64,000 nt of DNA from positions 2,666,001-2,730,000 of the forward strand of contig CP060234.1 in assembly GCA_023898685.1 (NCBI GenBank), written 5' to 3'. Positions within the stretch are counted from its first letter, which is position 1. Each line of letters begins with the position of its first letter. The DNA is from Phycisphaeraceae bacterium. GTDB taxonomy: Bacteria > Planctomycetota > Phycisphaerae > Phycisphaerales > UBA1924. The translations under genes and the position numbers were made by a program. The notes beneath the pieces are model-generated. The model was not told the DNA's origin and did no database searches. It saw only the letters and a program-made list of their open reading frames with translations. Shown here piece after piece: positions 16,873-26,428 of this stretch.

Positions 16873-17683
16873 CAAGCCCGCCAACGGCCGGCCGTTCTAT
16901 GTGGGCTATCTGCCCCTGCCGCGCGCGCACGCGGTGTTCCTGCTGGTGCTGCTGCCGCTGGCGCTCGCCGGGCTCGTGGTCGGGGCGCTTGGGCTGGCGC
17001 GCACGCAGCCGGCGTGGGGCGATGGCTTTTGGCAAACGGGGAAGGCAACAGAGTTCGAGGGCACGCTCGTGCTCGAGCCCTACCCCATGCTGCACGTCGC
17101 GCGAGAGGGGGGGGAGATCACCACCTACCTGCTCGTCGAGATGGGCAAGTTCGGCACGCGCGACCGATTCGCGTCGGCACCGGAGCTCGACGGCGCCGCC
17201 GTGTCGATCCGGGGGCGTGAGCTGCACCGCGACGGGCGTCGGATGATCGAGGTCGACCCCGACGATCCGGTGCTGGGGCCCCCGGTCACGACGCTCGCGT
17301 CCGAAACGCCGGTCGTGCGTGCGCCGCTGGTCGAGGATGGCGGTGCCGTGACGATCAGGGGCGAGGTGGTCGACAGCAAGTGCTATCTGGGCGCGATGAA
17401 GCCGGGAGAGGGACGAGGGCACAAGTCGTGCGCGACGCTGTGCATCTCGGGGGGCATCCCGCCTGTGCTGGTCTCGCGCGACGCGGACGGCGTCGCGCTG
17501 TACCACCTGCTGACCGATAAGTCCGGGGCGGGGCTCGTCGGATCGGACCTCGAGACGATCGAGCCCATGATCGGTGAGACGGTCGTGCTGTCTGGGCGGG
17601 CGGGCCGGATCGGGTCTTGGCGGGTGTTGATGTTGGATGACTTGTCGCCCAAAGGGGGTGGGGTACCTTCGGCGTCGCCATGA
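16865..17683 (+). CDS. One-TM protein with conserved-type Cys/His motif, redox operon
   Basis: 272 aa from ATG 16865. A short cytoplasmic leader is followed by one TM helix (about residues 22-46) and then an extracytoplasmic part of two beta-rich segments. The second carries a distinctive motif: GEVVDSKCYLGAMKPGEG, then HKSCATLC and GGIPP (Cys173, His186, Cys189, Cys193), which looks like a metal or haem/iron-sulfur ligand set or a redox-active cysteine site. I believe similar motifs occur in uncharacterised proteins next to redox genes, but no function is established. Overlaps on both sides (8 bases upstream, ATGA downstream) bind it to the Rieske protein and to the kinase. Confidence 0.8.
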   Translation: MADKPANGRPFYVGYLPLPRAHAVFLLVLLPLALAGLVVGALGLARTQPAWGDGFWQTGKATEFEGTLVLEPYPMLHVAREGGEITTYLLVEMGKFGTRDRFASAPELDGAAVSIRGRELHRDGRRMIEVDPDDPVLGPPVTTLASETPVVRAPLVEDGGAVTIRGEVVDSKCYLGAMKPGEGRGHKSCATLCISGGIPPVLVSRDADGVALYHLLTDKSGAGLVGSDLETIEPMIGETVVLSGRAGRIGSWRVLMLDDLSPKGGGVPSASP

Positions 17684-20133
17684 CGCCCGAAGAGCAGAAA
17701 CGGCTCACCCCTGAGCAGTTGGCGGAGATGCCGACGCTGCACGACGCGCCCCCGGTGGGACCCGGTGCGGCGTCGCTGCCCGGGTCGATCGGTCCTTTTC
17801 GGGTCGTCGAAGAACTGGGCCGGGGCGGCATGGGCGTGGTCTATCGGGCCGAGCAGAGCCATCCCAGACGGGTCGTGGCCCTCAAGGTGATGCGGCCCGG
17901 GCTGGTCAGCGACGCGGCGTCGGCGCGGTTCCGGCGCGAGGCGCAGGTGCTCGCGCTGCTGCGCCACCCCGGGATCGGGCAGATCTACCAGGCGGGCTCG
18001 GCCCCCATCGACGGGCGGGGCGAGCCGGTCTCGTTCTTCGCGATGGAACTGATCGAGGGCGACACGCTCACGGCCTACGCCTCCAAGCGTGAACTCTCGA
18101 CGCGCGAGCGGCTCGCCCTGCTCGCGGAGGTGGCCCACGCGGTGCATCATGCGCACACGAAGGGCGTCATCCACCGCGACCTCAAGCCCAGCAACGTGCT
18201 GGTGGACGAGCACGACCGGGTCAAGGTGCTCGACTTCGGCATCGCTCGCCTCGCTGACGCGGACAGCCCCGTCGCGACACTGAGCGAGACGGGCCAGCTC
18301 ATCGGCACGCTGGCGTACATGAGCCCCGAGCAGGTGACCGGGGCGATCGCCGATCTGGACACCCGCTCGGACGTGTTTGCGCTGGGTGTGATCGGGTATG
18401 AACTGCTGAGCGGGCGGCTGCCCCATGCGCTCGAGGGGCGGTCGGTGGTCGAGAGCGTGCGCACAATCGCGGAGGGGGAGATCAAGCCGCTGTCGTCGAT
18501 TGATGTGCGCCTGAGGGGCGACGCCGCGACGATCATCGGGAAGGCGCTCGAGAAGGACCGCGATCGGCGGTATCAATCCGCGGACGAGTTTGCGCAGGAC
18601 ATCGAGCGGTTCCTGCGGGACGAGCCGATCATGGCCCGTCCGCCCAGCCTGGTCTACTCGCTGGGCAAGTTCGCGAGGCGGCACAAGCCGTTCGTCGCGG
18701 GGCTCTCGGTCGCGGTGCTGACGCTGGTCGTGATGTCCGCCGTCGCGTCGCGGCAGGCGCTGGTGGCAACGCAGCAGCGCACGGCCGCGGAGACCGAGGC
18801 GAAGATCACCGGGCAGATCAGCGGGTTCATGCGTCGGATGCTCTCGTCGGCCGATCCGACGATCGCGCAGGGCCAGGAGTTGACGGTCCGCGAGGTGGTC
18901 GACCAGGCCGCGGCGGAGGTGGACGACGCGGCGCTGATGCCGATCGTGGGGGCGGAGATCCGCTACACGCTCGGGCAGACGTACACGACGCTGGGTGTCT
19001 ACGACAGCGCCGAGGCGATGCTGAATCGGGCGGTCGAGCTGTATGAGCAGGCGGATGGGCCCGACGCCCGCTCGACGCTCAACGCGAGGCGCCAGCTCGC
19101 GAATGTGTACGCCGAGATGGGCCAGCCGGACAAGGCGGAGGCGATCGCGAGCGACGTGCTCGCGAAGCTCGAGCCCCGGTTCGGGCCGGATGATGCCGAC
19201 GTGCTGGCGGCGCGGGCCGAGCTGGCGAGGTCGTGGCTCGATCAGGGCGAGGTGGAAGAGGCGATCGGAGAGCTCCAGGCGGTCATCGACGCGGCGCAGA
19301 AGTCGCTGCCGACGGATTCGGACGTCACGCTCACGGCGATGCACAACCTCGCGTCGACGCTGAGCCAGGCGGGCAAGCTCCGCGAATCGGTAGACCTGAA
19401 CAAGAAGGTGCTCGAGATCCGGCGCAAGAAGCTGGGCGACCGCCACCCCGACACGATCACGACGATGAACAACCTCGCGACGACGCTTGTGCGTCTAGGC
19501 GAAACCGATCGGGCCGAGGAGATGCTGCGCGAGGTGCTCCGCCTGCGGCGGGAGGTCCTGGGCAACGAGCACCGGGCGACGGCGACGGCGATACTGAACC
19601 TGACGGGCATCCTGATTCCCGAGGGGCGGCGCGACGAGGCCGAGCCCCTGCTGCGCGAGGCCCTGAAGATCTGCACCGACAACCTGGGACCCGAGCACCC
19701 GGTGACGCTGAGCGCAAGGAACCAGCTCGCCTACCTGCTCGAGGACCAGGGCAAGCTGGAAGAGGCCGAGACGTTGTATCGCGAGACGATCGACGTGCTC
19801 GGGCGCACCGCGGGTCGCGACCACCCGGAGATGCTCGCGCCGATCAACAACCTGGCGAGCCTGCTGGTGCACGAGGGGAAGGCGGGGGAGGCCGAGCCGA
19901 TCTATCGGGATCTGCTCGATCGGACGGTGTCGATCGTGGGGCCCGAGCATTTCTTCACGGGAATCTTCCGGTCGAACTACGGCGAGTGCCTGACAAAGCT
20001 GGGGCGACGGGACGACGCGATCGCGGCGTTGACCGAGGCGATCCGGGTGCTGGAGGCGGCGCTGGGGCCCGACCACGAGCGTGTCAAGACGGCGAAGGCG
20101 CGGCTGGAGGCGGCGGAGGCGTTGCCGGGGTAG
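17680..20133 (+). CDS. Serine/threonine protein kinase with TM helix and TPR repeats
   Basis: 817 aa, ATG in an ATGA overlap with the preceding redox gene. The Hanks-type kinase domain covers about residues 38-310: glycine loop LGRGGMGVVY, Lys69 in VALKVM, catalytic HRDLKPSN (165-172), DFGIA (185-189), and YMSPEQ. A TM helix lies near 336-356 (FVAGLSVAVLTLVVMSAVAS). The extracytoplasmic C-terminal half is a series of kinesin-light-chain-type TPR repeats (for example LNNLATTLVRLGETDRAEEMLREVLRLRR pattern, repeated about 42 residues apart from about 430 to 800). It probably senses through the TPRs. Its translational coupling to the redox genes suggests a linked signal (inference). Confidence 0.93.
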   Translation: MTPEEQKRLTPEQLAEMPTLHDAPPVGPGAASLPGSIGPFRVVEELGRGGMGVVYRAEQSHPRRVVALKVMRPGLVSDAASARFRREAQVLALLRHPGIGQIYQAGSAPIDGRGEPVSFFAMELIEGDTLTAYASKRELSTRERLALLAEVAHAVHHAHTKGVIHRDLKPSNVLVDEHDRVKVLDFGIARLADADSPVATLSETGQLIGTLAYMSPEQVTGAIADLDTRSDVFALGVIGYELLSGRLPHALEGRSVVESVRTIAEGEIKPLSSIDVRLRGDAATIIGKALEKDRDRRYQSADEFAQDIERFLRDEPIMARPPSLVYSLGKFARRHKPFVAGLSVAVLTLVVMSAVASRQALVATQQRTAAETEAKITGQISGFMRRMLSSADPTIAQGQELTVREVVDQAAAEVDDAALMPIVGAEIRYTLGQTYTTLGVYDSAEAMLNRAVELYEQADGPDARSTLNARRQLANVYAEMGQPDKAEAIASDVLAKLEPRFGPDDADVLAARAELARSWLDQGEVEEAIGELQAVIDAAQKSLPTDSDVTLTAMHNLASTLSQAGKLRESVDLNKKVLEIRRKKLGDRHPDTITTMNNLATTLVRLGETDRAEEMLREVLRLRREVLGNEHRATATAILNLTGILIPEGRRDEAEPLLREALKICTDNLGPEHPVTLSARNQLAYLLEDQGKLEEAETLYRETIDVLGRTAGRDHPEMLAPINNLASLLVHEGKAGEAEPIYRDLLDRTVSIVGPEHFFTGIFRSNYGECLTKLGRRDDAIAALTEAIRVLEAALGPDHERVKTAKARLEAAEALPG

Positions 20134-20171
20134 GGCGGGTTCAGCCCGCCGGCTTGCGGTGTGTCTCAGAG

Positions 20172-20258
20172 GGAGCCCTGAGCGTCAGCGATGGGCCGGG
20201 CGGTCTTGTGGCTGCGGACCTGCCTGCACTGCCGCCCGTCGCTGGCGCCCGGGGCTCC
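20172..20258. repeat. Palindromic intergenic element, copy 1
   Basis: Two 25-base arms, 20172-20196 and 20234-20258, pair with one mismatch and three G-T wobbles around a 37-base loop. The left arm contains GAGCCCTGAGCGTCAGCGAT. There is no T tract, so it is not an ordinary terminator. The arm sequence is related to that of the element at 49950-50013 (shared pattern GAGCC-TGA-GCG--AGCGA-GG), so both look like members of one dispersed palindromic family. The rest of the 237-base gap before the next gene shows only a small GGCGGG/CCCGCC hairpin just after the kinase stop. Confidence 0.6.
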
Positions 20259-20370
20259 TTTCCCGACAACCGGGTGATTCTCGGCCATTTCAAGGTCGAT
20301 CATTGTGCCGGGCGATCGGGCCGATACGCTGGGAGTTCATCGCTTAACTCCAGCGAAGGAGCCGCGGATC

Positions 20371-23241
20371 ATGGCCTTCGGACGACACCGCCTCTGCCTG
20401 CTCGCCCCGCTGCTCGCCGCGGCGGCGTTCGCCCACCCGCTCGAGTTCGGGCAGCAGCCGACCTACGCCGACATGCCGCCGGCCGCCGGGGCGGAGGACA
20501 TCGCCAACTGGATCGGCGCGCCGTACGACGCGGCCAACGTCGGCGGCTCGGGCGTCAACGCGGACGGCGGGGCCGACAACGGCGTGGCCAATGACGGCCT
20601 GACGTACGTCAGGCAGGGCGGGTCCATCTGCGGCCAGACCTTCACGACCGGCGCCAACCCGGATGGTTATCGGCTCGACTCGATCACCGTTCGTGTCGCC
20701 GAGTACCCCGACAACATCGCCTCCATCGCCAACGGCACGGCGTGGAGCCTCGACTTCACGAACGGCCCGGTCATCGTCGGCATCAGCAAGGTCAACGGCA
20801 CGACGCTCGCCAGACAGTCGCAGCAGTGGTTCAGCTGGGGCGGTATTGACAACCCGGGCTCGGGCCAGGCCGTGAACGGCCCGGGCTCGGCGATTACCTT
20901 CACGCTCCCTTACACGACCTATCTCGATCCGGACACCGAGTACGCTTTCGACTTCTTTGCCGGCCGAGACAGCCAGAGCGAGTTCGAGTGGGACGGCACG
21001 ATCGCGGACCACTACGCGGGGGGCACGGCCTATACACGCAGCGGCACGACGCTGACGCCACTCGACGGCGACCGCGCGTTCTCACTCGACCTGACCGCGC
21101 TCAACGCGCCGCGGCCGGCGTTCAGCCACCCAGGCACGCTGCACACGCAGGCCGACATCGATCGGATGCACGACAAGATCGTCGCGCACGAACTCCCCTG
21201 GTATGAGTCCTACGTCATCCTGCGAAACAGCCCGTATGCCAGCCTGGGCTGGCCCGCGAATCCCCAGCAGTTCATCAACCGCGGTGGCGCTGACCCGAAC
21301 AACTACACACGCTCTCAGCAGGACGCCCAGGCGATCTACGAGCTCGTCCTGCGCTGGCAGGTCACCGGCTCGACACCCTACGCCGATCACGCCGTGGAGA
21401 TCGCCAACGCCTGGGCCTACACGCTCGAGGGCGTCACGGGTGACTCCAACGCCTCGCTCGCCGCGGGCATCTGCGGCTACCTCTTCGCCGAGGCGGGCGA
21501 TCTGCTGAGCACCTACCCGGGCTGGGACCCGGCCGACAAGCGGGCCTACCAGGACATGCTGATGCGGGCGTTCTACCCCGCGAACATCGATTTTCTGTGG
21601 CGCCACCACGGCACGCCCTGGTCGACCGGCGGCAACACCCACTACCGCCTCAACTGGGACTGCTTCAATATGGAGGCCCTCGCCGCCATCGGCGTGATGT
21701 GCGACAACCAGGCCGTGTACGAGCAGGCGATCGACTACTTCAAGACCGGCCCGGGCAATGGGCGCATCGAGCGGGCCGCGTGGTACATCCACCCCGACGG
21801 GCTCGCCCAGACCGAGGAGGTCGGCCGCGACCAGGGCCACAACATGACCGGCTGGCATTCGATGACCAGGCTCTGCCAGATCGCGTGGAACAACGGCGAC
21901 GACCTGTTCGCCTACGACAACAACCGCGTGCTGCGCGCGGTGGAGTACATCACCAAGTACAACCTCTGGGTCGATCCCCCGTTCGTCTTCCACCGCAACT
22001 GCGACCTGACCTACACGGAGTCGCTCGCGACCGGCGGGCGCGGCGCGCTGCCCCCGATGTTCGAGCTGATCTACAACCACTACGTCAACGTGAAGGGCCT
22101 CGCCGCCCCCTACGCGCAGACCGCGGCCGAGATCGTCCGTCCAGAACCCTGGCCCGACACGGCGATCCACCCGTCGCAGGTCGACTGGCTCGGCCTGGGC
22201 ACGCTGACGTTCACCCTCGACCCGATCGCCGAGGGCGCCCCGCCCAGCGGCCTGAGGGCCGTGCGCGACGCGAGCGGGGTCGATCTGCACTGGTGGGGGT
22301 CGGCCTACGCGACGGCGTACAACGTCAAGCGGGCCGACCGGGCGGGCGGCCCCTACGACACCATCGCCTCGGTCGACGCGGTCAACGGTTCGGAAACGCA
22401 CTTCACCGACGCCGACGTCCCGTTCGGCTCGGCCCGCTTCTACAAGGTTTCGGCCGAGACGACGGGCGGCGAGACCACGGATTCAGAAGTGTTCGAGGTC
22501 TCTCGCCGAATGACGGCCCACTACGCCTTCGAGGGCGACGCGACCGACAGCGCGGGCGGGCACGACGCGACGCTGCACGGCGGCTCGACCGGCGCCCCGG
22601 CCTTCGTCGCAGGGCACGGGATAGGGCAGGCGATCAGCCTCGACGGCATCGACGACTACGTGCAACTCCCCAAGAACATCGCCCAGCAGCGCGACCTGAC
22701 GATCGCCGCGTGGGTCAACTGGCACGGCGGCAGCGTTTGGCAGCGGATCTTCGACTTCGGCACCGAGATCGAGAAGTACATGTACCTGACCCCGTCCGAG
22801 GGCTCGTCGATGCGCTTCCAGATGACGACCTCGCGCAACACCGATGGCTCGGGAACGGTGAATGCACCCAAGCTCGCGACCGACGAGTGGACCCACATCG
22901 CCATCACGATCGGGGGCGACACCGTGACGATCTACCAGAACGGCGCCGCCGTCGCCTCGAACACCATCGACGGTGTCGAGCCGCTGTTCGGTCAGCCCTT
23001 CTGCTACATCGGCCGGAGCATGTGGAACAATGATCCGCTGTTCAACGGCGTGATCGACGACTTCCGCATCTACAACTACGCCCTGGCGCCGGCGGCCATC
23101 GGTCAGATCATGCCCTCGCAGCCGAACATCGTCGGGTTCATCCTCGGATTGCAGAACGGCGACCCCGGCGCCGACGTCACCGGCGACGGCGTGCTCGACA
23201 TGTTCGACCTCATCGAGGCGCTGCGCCTCTGGGACGAGTAG
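20371..23241 (+). CDS. Secreted alginate-lyase-like enzyme with LamG domain and dockerin-like tail
   Basis: 956 aa from ATG 20371 (MAFGRHRLCLLAPLLAAAAFA, signal peptide), with GAAGGAG upstream. After a beta-rich N-terminal domain, residues about 255-615 show an alginate lyase (alpha/alpha-barrel) pattern: HPGTLHTQADIDRM, GNTHYRLNWDCFNMEALAAI, and GLAQTEEVGRDQGHNMTGW. A fibronectin-like segment follows (about 635-710), then a LamG/concanavalin-like domain (about 715-905: HYAFEGDATDSAGGHDATLH, ISLDGIDDYVQLP). The C-terminus (GADVTGDGVLDMFDLIEALR) is half of a dockerin-like repeat. The lyase substrate may be alginate or another uronate polymer. Confidence 0.82.
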   Translation: MAFGRHRLCLLAPLLAAAAFAHPLEFGQQPTYADMPPAAGAEDIANWIGAPYDAANVGGSGVNADGGADNGVANDGLTYVRQGGSICGQTFTTGANPDGYRLDSITVRVAEYPDNIASIANGTAWSLDFTNGPVIVGISKVNGTTLARQSQQWFSWGGIDNPGSGQAVNGPGSAITFTLPYTTYLDPDTEYAFDFFAGRDSQSEFEWDGTIADHYAGGTAYTRSGTTLTPLDGDRAFSLDLTALNAPRPAFSHPGTLHTQADIDRMHDKIVAHELPWYESYVILRNSPYASLGWPANPQQFINRGGADPNNYTRSQQDAQAIYELVLRWQVTGSTPYADHAVEIANAWAYTLEGVTGDSNASLAAGICGYLFAEAGDLLSTYPGWDPADKRAYQDMLMRAFYPANIDFLWRHHGTPWSTGGNTHYRLNWDCFNMEALAAIGVMCDNQAVYEQAIDYFKTGPGNGRIERAAWYIHPDGLAQTEEVGRDQGHNMTGWHSMTRLCQIAWNNGDDLFAYDNNRVLRAVEYITKYNLWVDPPFVFHRNCDLTYTESLATGGRGALPPMFELIYNHYVNVKGLAAPYAQTAAEIVRPEPWPDTAIHPSQVDWLGLGTLTFTLDPIAEGAPPSGLRAVRDASGVDLHWWGSAYATAYNVKRADRAGGPYDTIASVDAVNGSETHFTDADVPFGSARFYKVSAETTGGETTDSEVFEVSRRMTAHYAFEGDATDSAGGHDATLHGGSTGAPAFVAGHGIGQAISLDGIDDYVQLPKNIAQQRDLTIAAWVNWHGGSVWQRIFDFGTEIEKYMYLTPSEGSSMRFQMTTSRNTDGSGTVNAPKLATDEWTHIAITIGGDTVTIYQNGAAVASNTIDGVEPLFGQPFCYIGRSMWNNDPLFNGVIDDFRIYNYALAPAAIGQIMPSQPNIVGFILGLQNGDPGADVTGDGVLDMFDLIEALRLWDE

Positions 23242-23417
23242 ACGCTCCGCGCGCTCGTTGACGAGAATCGGGTTCGGGCCGTTTTCTGAAATGCCGCGTG
23301 AGCCCGGCGGCTTGCCCACGTTCATGCGGGTGAGCCACGCCGACGCGAGGCTCCGGCCGGGACCCCGCTTTCCCGGCCGTGGGGGCCAACTCGATCCGAA
23401 GATCAAGGAGATTCGTC

Positions 23418-25133
23418 ATGCAGGCAGCCATCGTGCGCACAGGGATCGCCGTACTCGCCGCCGCCGCGGCGTTCGCGTCGGGCCAGATCACCACGACCAC
23501 CATCGCCAGCGGCGACTGGAACAACCCCGCGGTCTGGGACAGCGGCGTGCCGGGCCCGCTCGACACCGCTGTCGTCGCCCCGGGCGACACCGTCTGGCTC
23601 GCGACCGCGGGTGTGCCCGCCAACCCGATGGTGCTCGTCGACCAGATCGACGTCATGGGCACGATCCTCAGTGACAGCAGCGTCGGCCAGTCGATGACAC
23701 TCCGCGTCGGCACGCTCAACGTCTTCCCGGGCGGCGTCGTCAAGGGCCAGGACGGAGGCGCGGCGCACGGCGGAACCGTCACCGTCGCCCCGGCCGTCTT
23801 CGGGCTGCCCCTCAACATCAACAACGACGGGTCGATCCTGGGCGGCACGGGCGTGTGCGGCGGCAACCTGCTGCTCTACGGCAACGCCGACGGTTCCGAT
23901 CTCGCGGCCCCCAACACCACGATCACCTCCAACGGCGGCACGTTCCGCGCCGGCGACAGCGGGGGGCTGATCTGGATTGCCGCCGGCACCGTCAACCTCA
24001 CCAACGCGACCATCCACGGCGGCGACGTGACCGCCGCCGGGCCGCTCTGCGGGCGGGGCGGGCAGGCGGGCCCGATCTACATCTCGACGATCAACTGCAC
24101 CCTGAACGGCACGACGAACATCTCGGGCGGGGACACCTTCTCCGGCCCGAATCTCGGCGGGGTGGTCTTCATCCGCTCGCTCAACAACCTCTTCATCGAT
24201 ACCCCGTCGTCCGTGCTCGCGGGGACGCCCGGCGGCCCGGGCTGCCCGGGCGTGCTCACCTACGCGGGCAACACCTCGACGATTCTGGGCACGGTCAGCC
24301 CCGCCCCGGGCGTGGGCTGCTATGTGTGGGACCCGCCGACCCTGATCGCCGCCGGCGACATGAATGTCGACGCGGGCGAGATCCAGATCGCCGGTGAGAC
24401 CTTCGACGCGACGGCGCTCAACGCCTCGTCCGCGCCGCACTTCATGGCGACCGACAAGATCGAGATCACGCTCAAGCCGGGCGGCTCGCTCAATACGACC
24501 GGCCTCATTCCCGGCGTCCCGTACTTCTCGGCCCCGCAGATCATTATCCACGGCGATGTGCACAACGCCGACGGCGTTGCGCTCGAGGAGTTCATCGACG
24601 GGCAGATCGCGTACTTTGACGCCAAGGTCTGGCGCGACATCGCCCTGAGCCCGGGCGTCTCGCTCTACACCACCCCGGGGACGACCGTGTACGTTCCCGT
24701 GCAGACGATGAACGTCGGGGCCCAGACCGAGCAGGCGACGCTCGAGGTCAGCGACTCGATGGGCTGGATGACGCCCATCAGCGAACTCCGCAGCCTGCCC
24801 CAGGGCTTCACGATCTACAAGATCATCGAGGTCAACGTCCCGGCCTCCGCCACTCCCGGCGACGTGACGGTGCTCCACGCGACCACCGCGACCACCGACG
24901 GCGTGCTCAGCGAGGAGATGTGGGCGACCGTCGAGGTGGTCGAGGGCGCCGGCGGCCCCTGCAACCCCGCCGACCTGAACGGTGACGGGCTGCTCGACCT
25001 CCAGGACATCGGGGCGTTCATCGACGCCTTCCTGGCGGGCGACGTCGATGTGGCCGACCTCAACGGCGACGGCGTGCTCGACCTGCAGGACATCAACCGG
25101 TTTGTCGGGGCGTTCCGGGCGGGCTGCCAGTGA
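23418..25133 (+). CDS. Secreted beta-structure protein with GC-type dockerin repeats
   Basis: 571 aa from ATG 23418, preceded by AAGGAG at ideal spacing; signal peptide ending near AFASG. The body is low in charge and rich in Thr, Asn, Gly and short beta strands (TIASGDWNNPAVWDSGVPG is like the start of autotransporter-type or G8-like beta-helix domains). The C-terminus carries two dockerin-like repeats, DLNGDGLLDLQDIGAFIDAF and DLNGDGVLDLQDINRFVGAF, and ends AGCQ. Probably a surface or extracellular structural protein; no enzyme motif seen. A strong terminator follows. Confidence 0.8.
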   Translation: MQAAIVRTGIAVLAAAAAFASGQITTTTIASGDWNNPAVWDSGVPGPLDTAVVAPGDTVWLATAGVPANPMVLVDQIDVMGTILSDSSVGQSMTLRVGTLNVFPGGVVKGQDGGAAHGGTVTVAPAVFGLPLNINNDGSILGGTGVCGGNLLLYGNADGSDLAAPNTTITSNGGTFRAGDSGGLIWIAAGTVNLTNATIHGGDVTAAGPLCGRGGQAGPIYISTINCTLNGTTNISGGDTFSGPNLGGVVFIRSLNNLFIDTPSSVLAGTPGGPGCPGVLTYAGNTSTILGTVSPAPGVGCYVWDPPTLIAAGDMNVDAGEIQIAGETFDATALNASSAPHFMATDKIEITLKPGGSLNTTGLIPGVPYFSAPQIIIHGDVHNADGVALEEFIDGQIAYFDAKVWRDIALSPGVSLYTTPGTTVYVPVQTMNVGAQTEQATLEVSDSMGWMTPISELRSLPQGFTIYKIIEVNVPASATPGDVTVLHATTATTDGVLSEEMWATVEVVEGAGGPCNPADLNGDGLLDLQDIGAFIDAFLAGDVDVADLNGDGVLDLQDINRFVGAFRAGCQ

Positions 25134-25211
25134 GCTGACCCGCGGAAACAGGTGCTCGCCGCGGGCCGTGTGGCTCGGCCTGCGGCGTCCCGGACGAGTG
25201 TTTCCGGGGAG

Positions 25212-25246
25212 AACCCGGGCGCGAGCCCGGGTTTTCTTGTCTTTTT
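25212..25246 (+). terminator. Rho-independent terminator after dockerin gene
   Basis: Perfect 9-bp stem AACCCGGGC / GCCCGGGTT with loop GCGA (25212-25233), followed by a T-rich run TTCTTGTCTTTTT. It lies 79 bases after the stop at 25133. Confidence 0.8.
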
Positions 25247-25250
25247 GAGA

Positions 25251-25546
25251 CCTTCTCACCAGATTCGTGTGCCTGCGCCGGGCCGGTTTTCGCGTATTCA
25301 CCATGAAGCCCCGCGGTCTGGATCGCCGCGCGGGCCGGGCCGTCGGTGCACCGCACGCGATGCACGCTGCCGGCCCACCGACGCGACGGCGTGCCCCTTG
25401 GGCGCGGCCGCCCGCCGAGCCGCCGCGGCGACCGGTGGGTCGAGAAGCCGGTGATTCCTCCGCCGGCCGATCCGAGGCATATCCCGAGCAAGGCCGGAAG
25501 CGTCGGCTCCGTAGGGAGACCCGGGCGAGAGCCCGGTTTTTTTTTT
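25251..25546 (+). ncRNA. Candidate non-coding transcript ending in a strong terminator
   Basis: This roughly 295-base stretch lies between two terminators and has no convincing gene. It ends with hairpin CCGGGC-GAGA-GCCCGG (25521-25536) followed by ten T residues, a textbook terminator that has no other upstream gene to serve because the previous gene already ends at 25212-25246. Local pairing is possible inside (GTCGGTG near 25340 with CACCGAC near 25378). A promoter is not clear. It could instead be a second, backup terminator plus filler. It matches no RNA family I know. Confidence 0.3.
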
Positions 25547-25655
25547 GCGGTCGGCTGCGCCGCAAAACGTGGCACGTAGTTCTTGTGCAATCGGAACTGG
25601 ATGGCAGAATGCCTGGACAACCAGTCAATTCACACCAACGACGGAGGGTATTAGA

Positions 25656-26393
25656 ATGCAGTCAATTCAGATGTCGGTCGCCGCGCTTTTTATGAGCACG
25701 CTGGCCGCCGTGGCCGCCGGTCAGGACGTTCACATGGACAGTTTCGAGGACGACCCGCTTGGATCATTCCCCGCGGGCTGGACCTCGCGGTTCGGGGGTG
25801 GGGGGACCGAGGTCGGCAGCGGTTTCGTCTCCGAAGGCGACCACTCGTTGCGCATGGTCGGGCTGCCGTTGTCGGCAAACGAGAACTACACGAACGCGAA
25901 GTTCAGCTTCAGTGGCGGAATGGTGACGCTGGCTTGCTCGATACTCGTGGAGGAGTTCCCGCAGAATAGCGACGGGTGCGCCGGAGCCAGCGTGGGGTAT
26001 CACGGGCCCAATTGGAATGCCAGCTTTGGCCTGACGCAGTCCGCCGCCGCCGGGCCGCTCATGATCTCCGGCACCGATATCGAAGCGGTCACCGGCAGAT
26101 GGTACCGTTTCTTACTTGTCGCGGACGTAGACTCTGGGATCGGAGATCTGTACGTCGACGGCGAGCTTGTCCGTGGTGGTTTCGTGCTCGACTCCCAGTC
26201 GAATCCCGGCGACGTCCGTCACCTGTCGGTTTCGATCCACAGCGGGTGTATCAACACCGGGCAGGTCATTTCGCACTTCGACGCGCTGCGGATCCAGGGC
26301 AAACAATGCCTCGCCGACATGAACGGGGACGACATCCTTGATCTCAACGATGTGACCGGTTTCGTCAGCGCATTCCTGGCGGGATGCCCCTGA
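25656..26393 (+). CDS. Secreted protein with C-terminal dockerin-like repeat
   Basis: 245 aa from ATG 25656, with GGAGGG about eight bases upstream; signal peptide MQSIQMSVAALFMSTLAAVAAG. The body (FEDDPLGSFPAGWTSRFGG, and WYRFLLVADVDSGIGDLYVDGE) resembles a concanavalin/LamG-like beta sandwich. The tail DMNGDDILDLNDVTGFVSAFLAGCP is one dockerin-like half. No catalytic motif seen. It is a single-gene unit: a terminator-bearing region lies upstream and a terminator lies downstream. Confidence 0.8.
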   Translation: MQSIQMSVAALFMSTLAAVAAGQDVHMDSFEDDPLGSFPAGWTSRFGGGGTEVGSGFVSEGDHSLRMVGLPLSANENYTNAKFSFSGGMVTLACSILVEEFPQNSDGCAGASVGYHGPNWNASFGLTQSAAAGPLMISGTDIEAVTGRWYRFLLVADVDSGIGDLYVDGELVRGGFVLDSQSNPGDVRHLSVSIHSGCINTGQVISHFDALRIQGKQCLADMNGDDILDLNDVTGFVSAFLAGCP

Positions 26394-26428
26394 TTGTCAC
26401 AACTGGAACCGGCCTCGTACCTTGTACT

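Noticed and set aside
17383..19446. A 687-codon minus-strand frame opposite the kinase gene
   Set aside because: Shadow of the kinase and TPR repeats; rich in RRH/RDR typical of reverse GC-rich frames.
23403..25628. A 741-codon minus-strand open frame opposite the dockerin protein gene
   Set aside because: Antisense shadow caused by high GC; the plus strand has a ribosome site, signal peptide and dockerin repeats.
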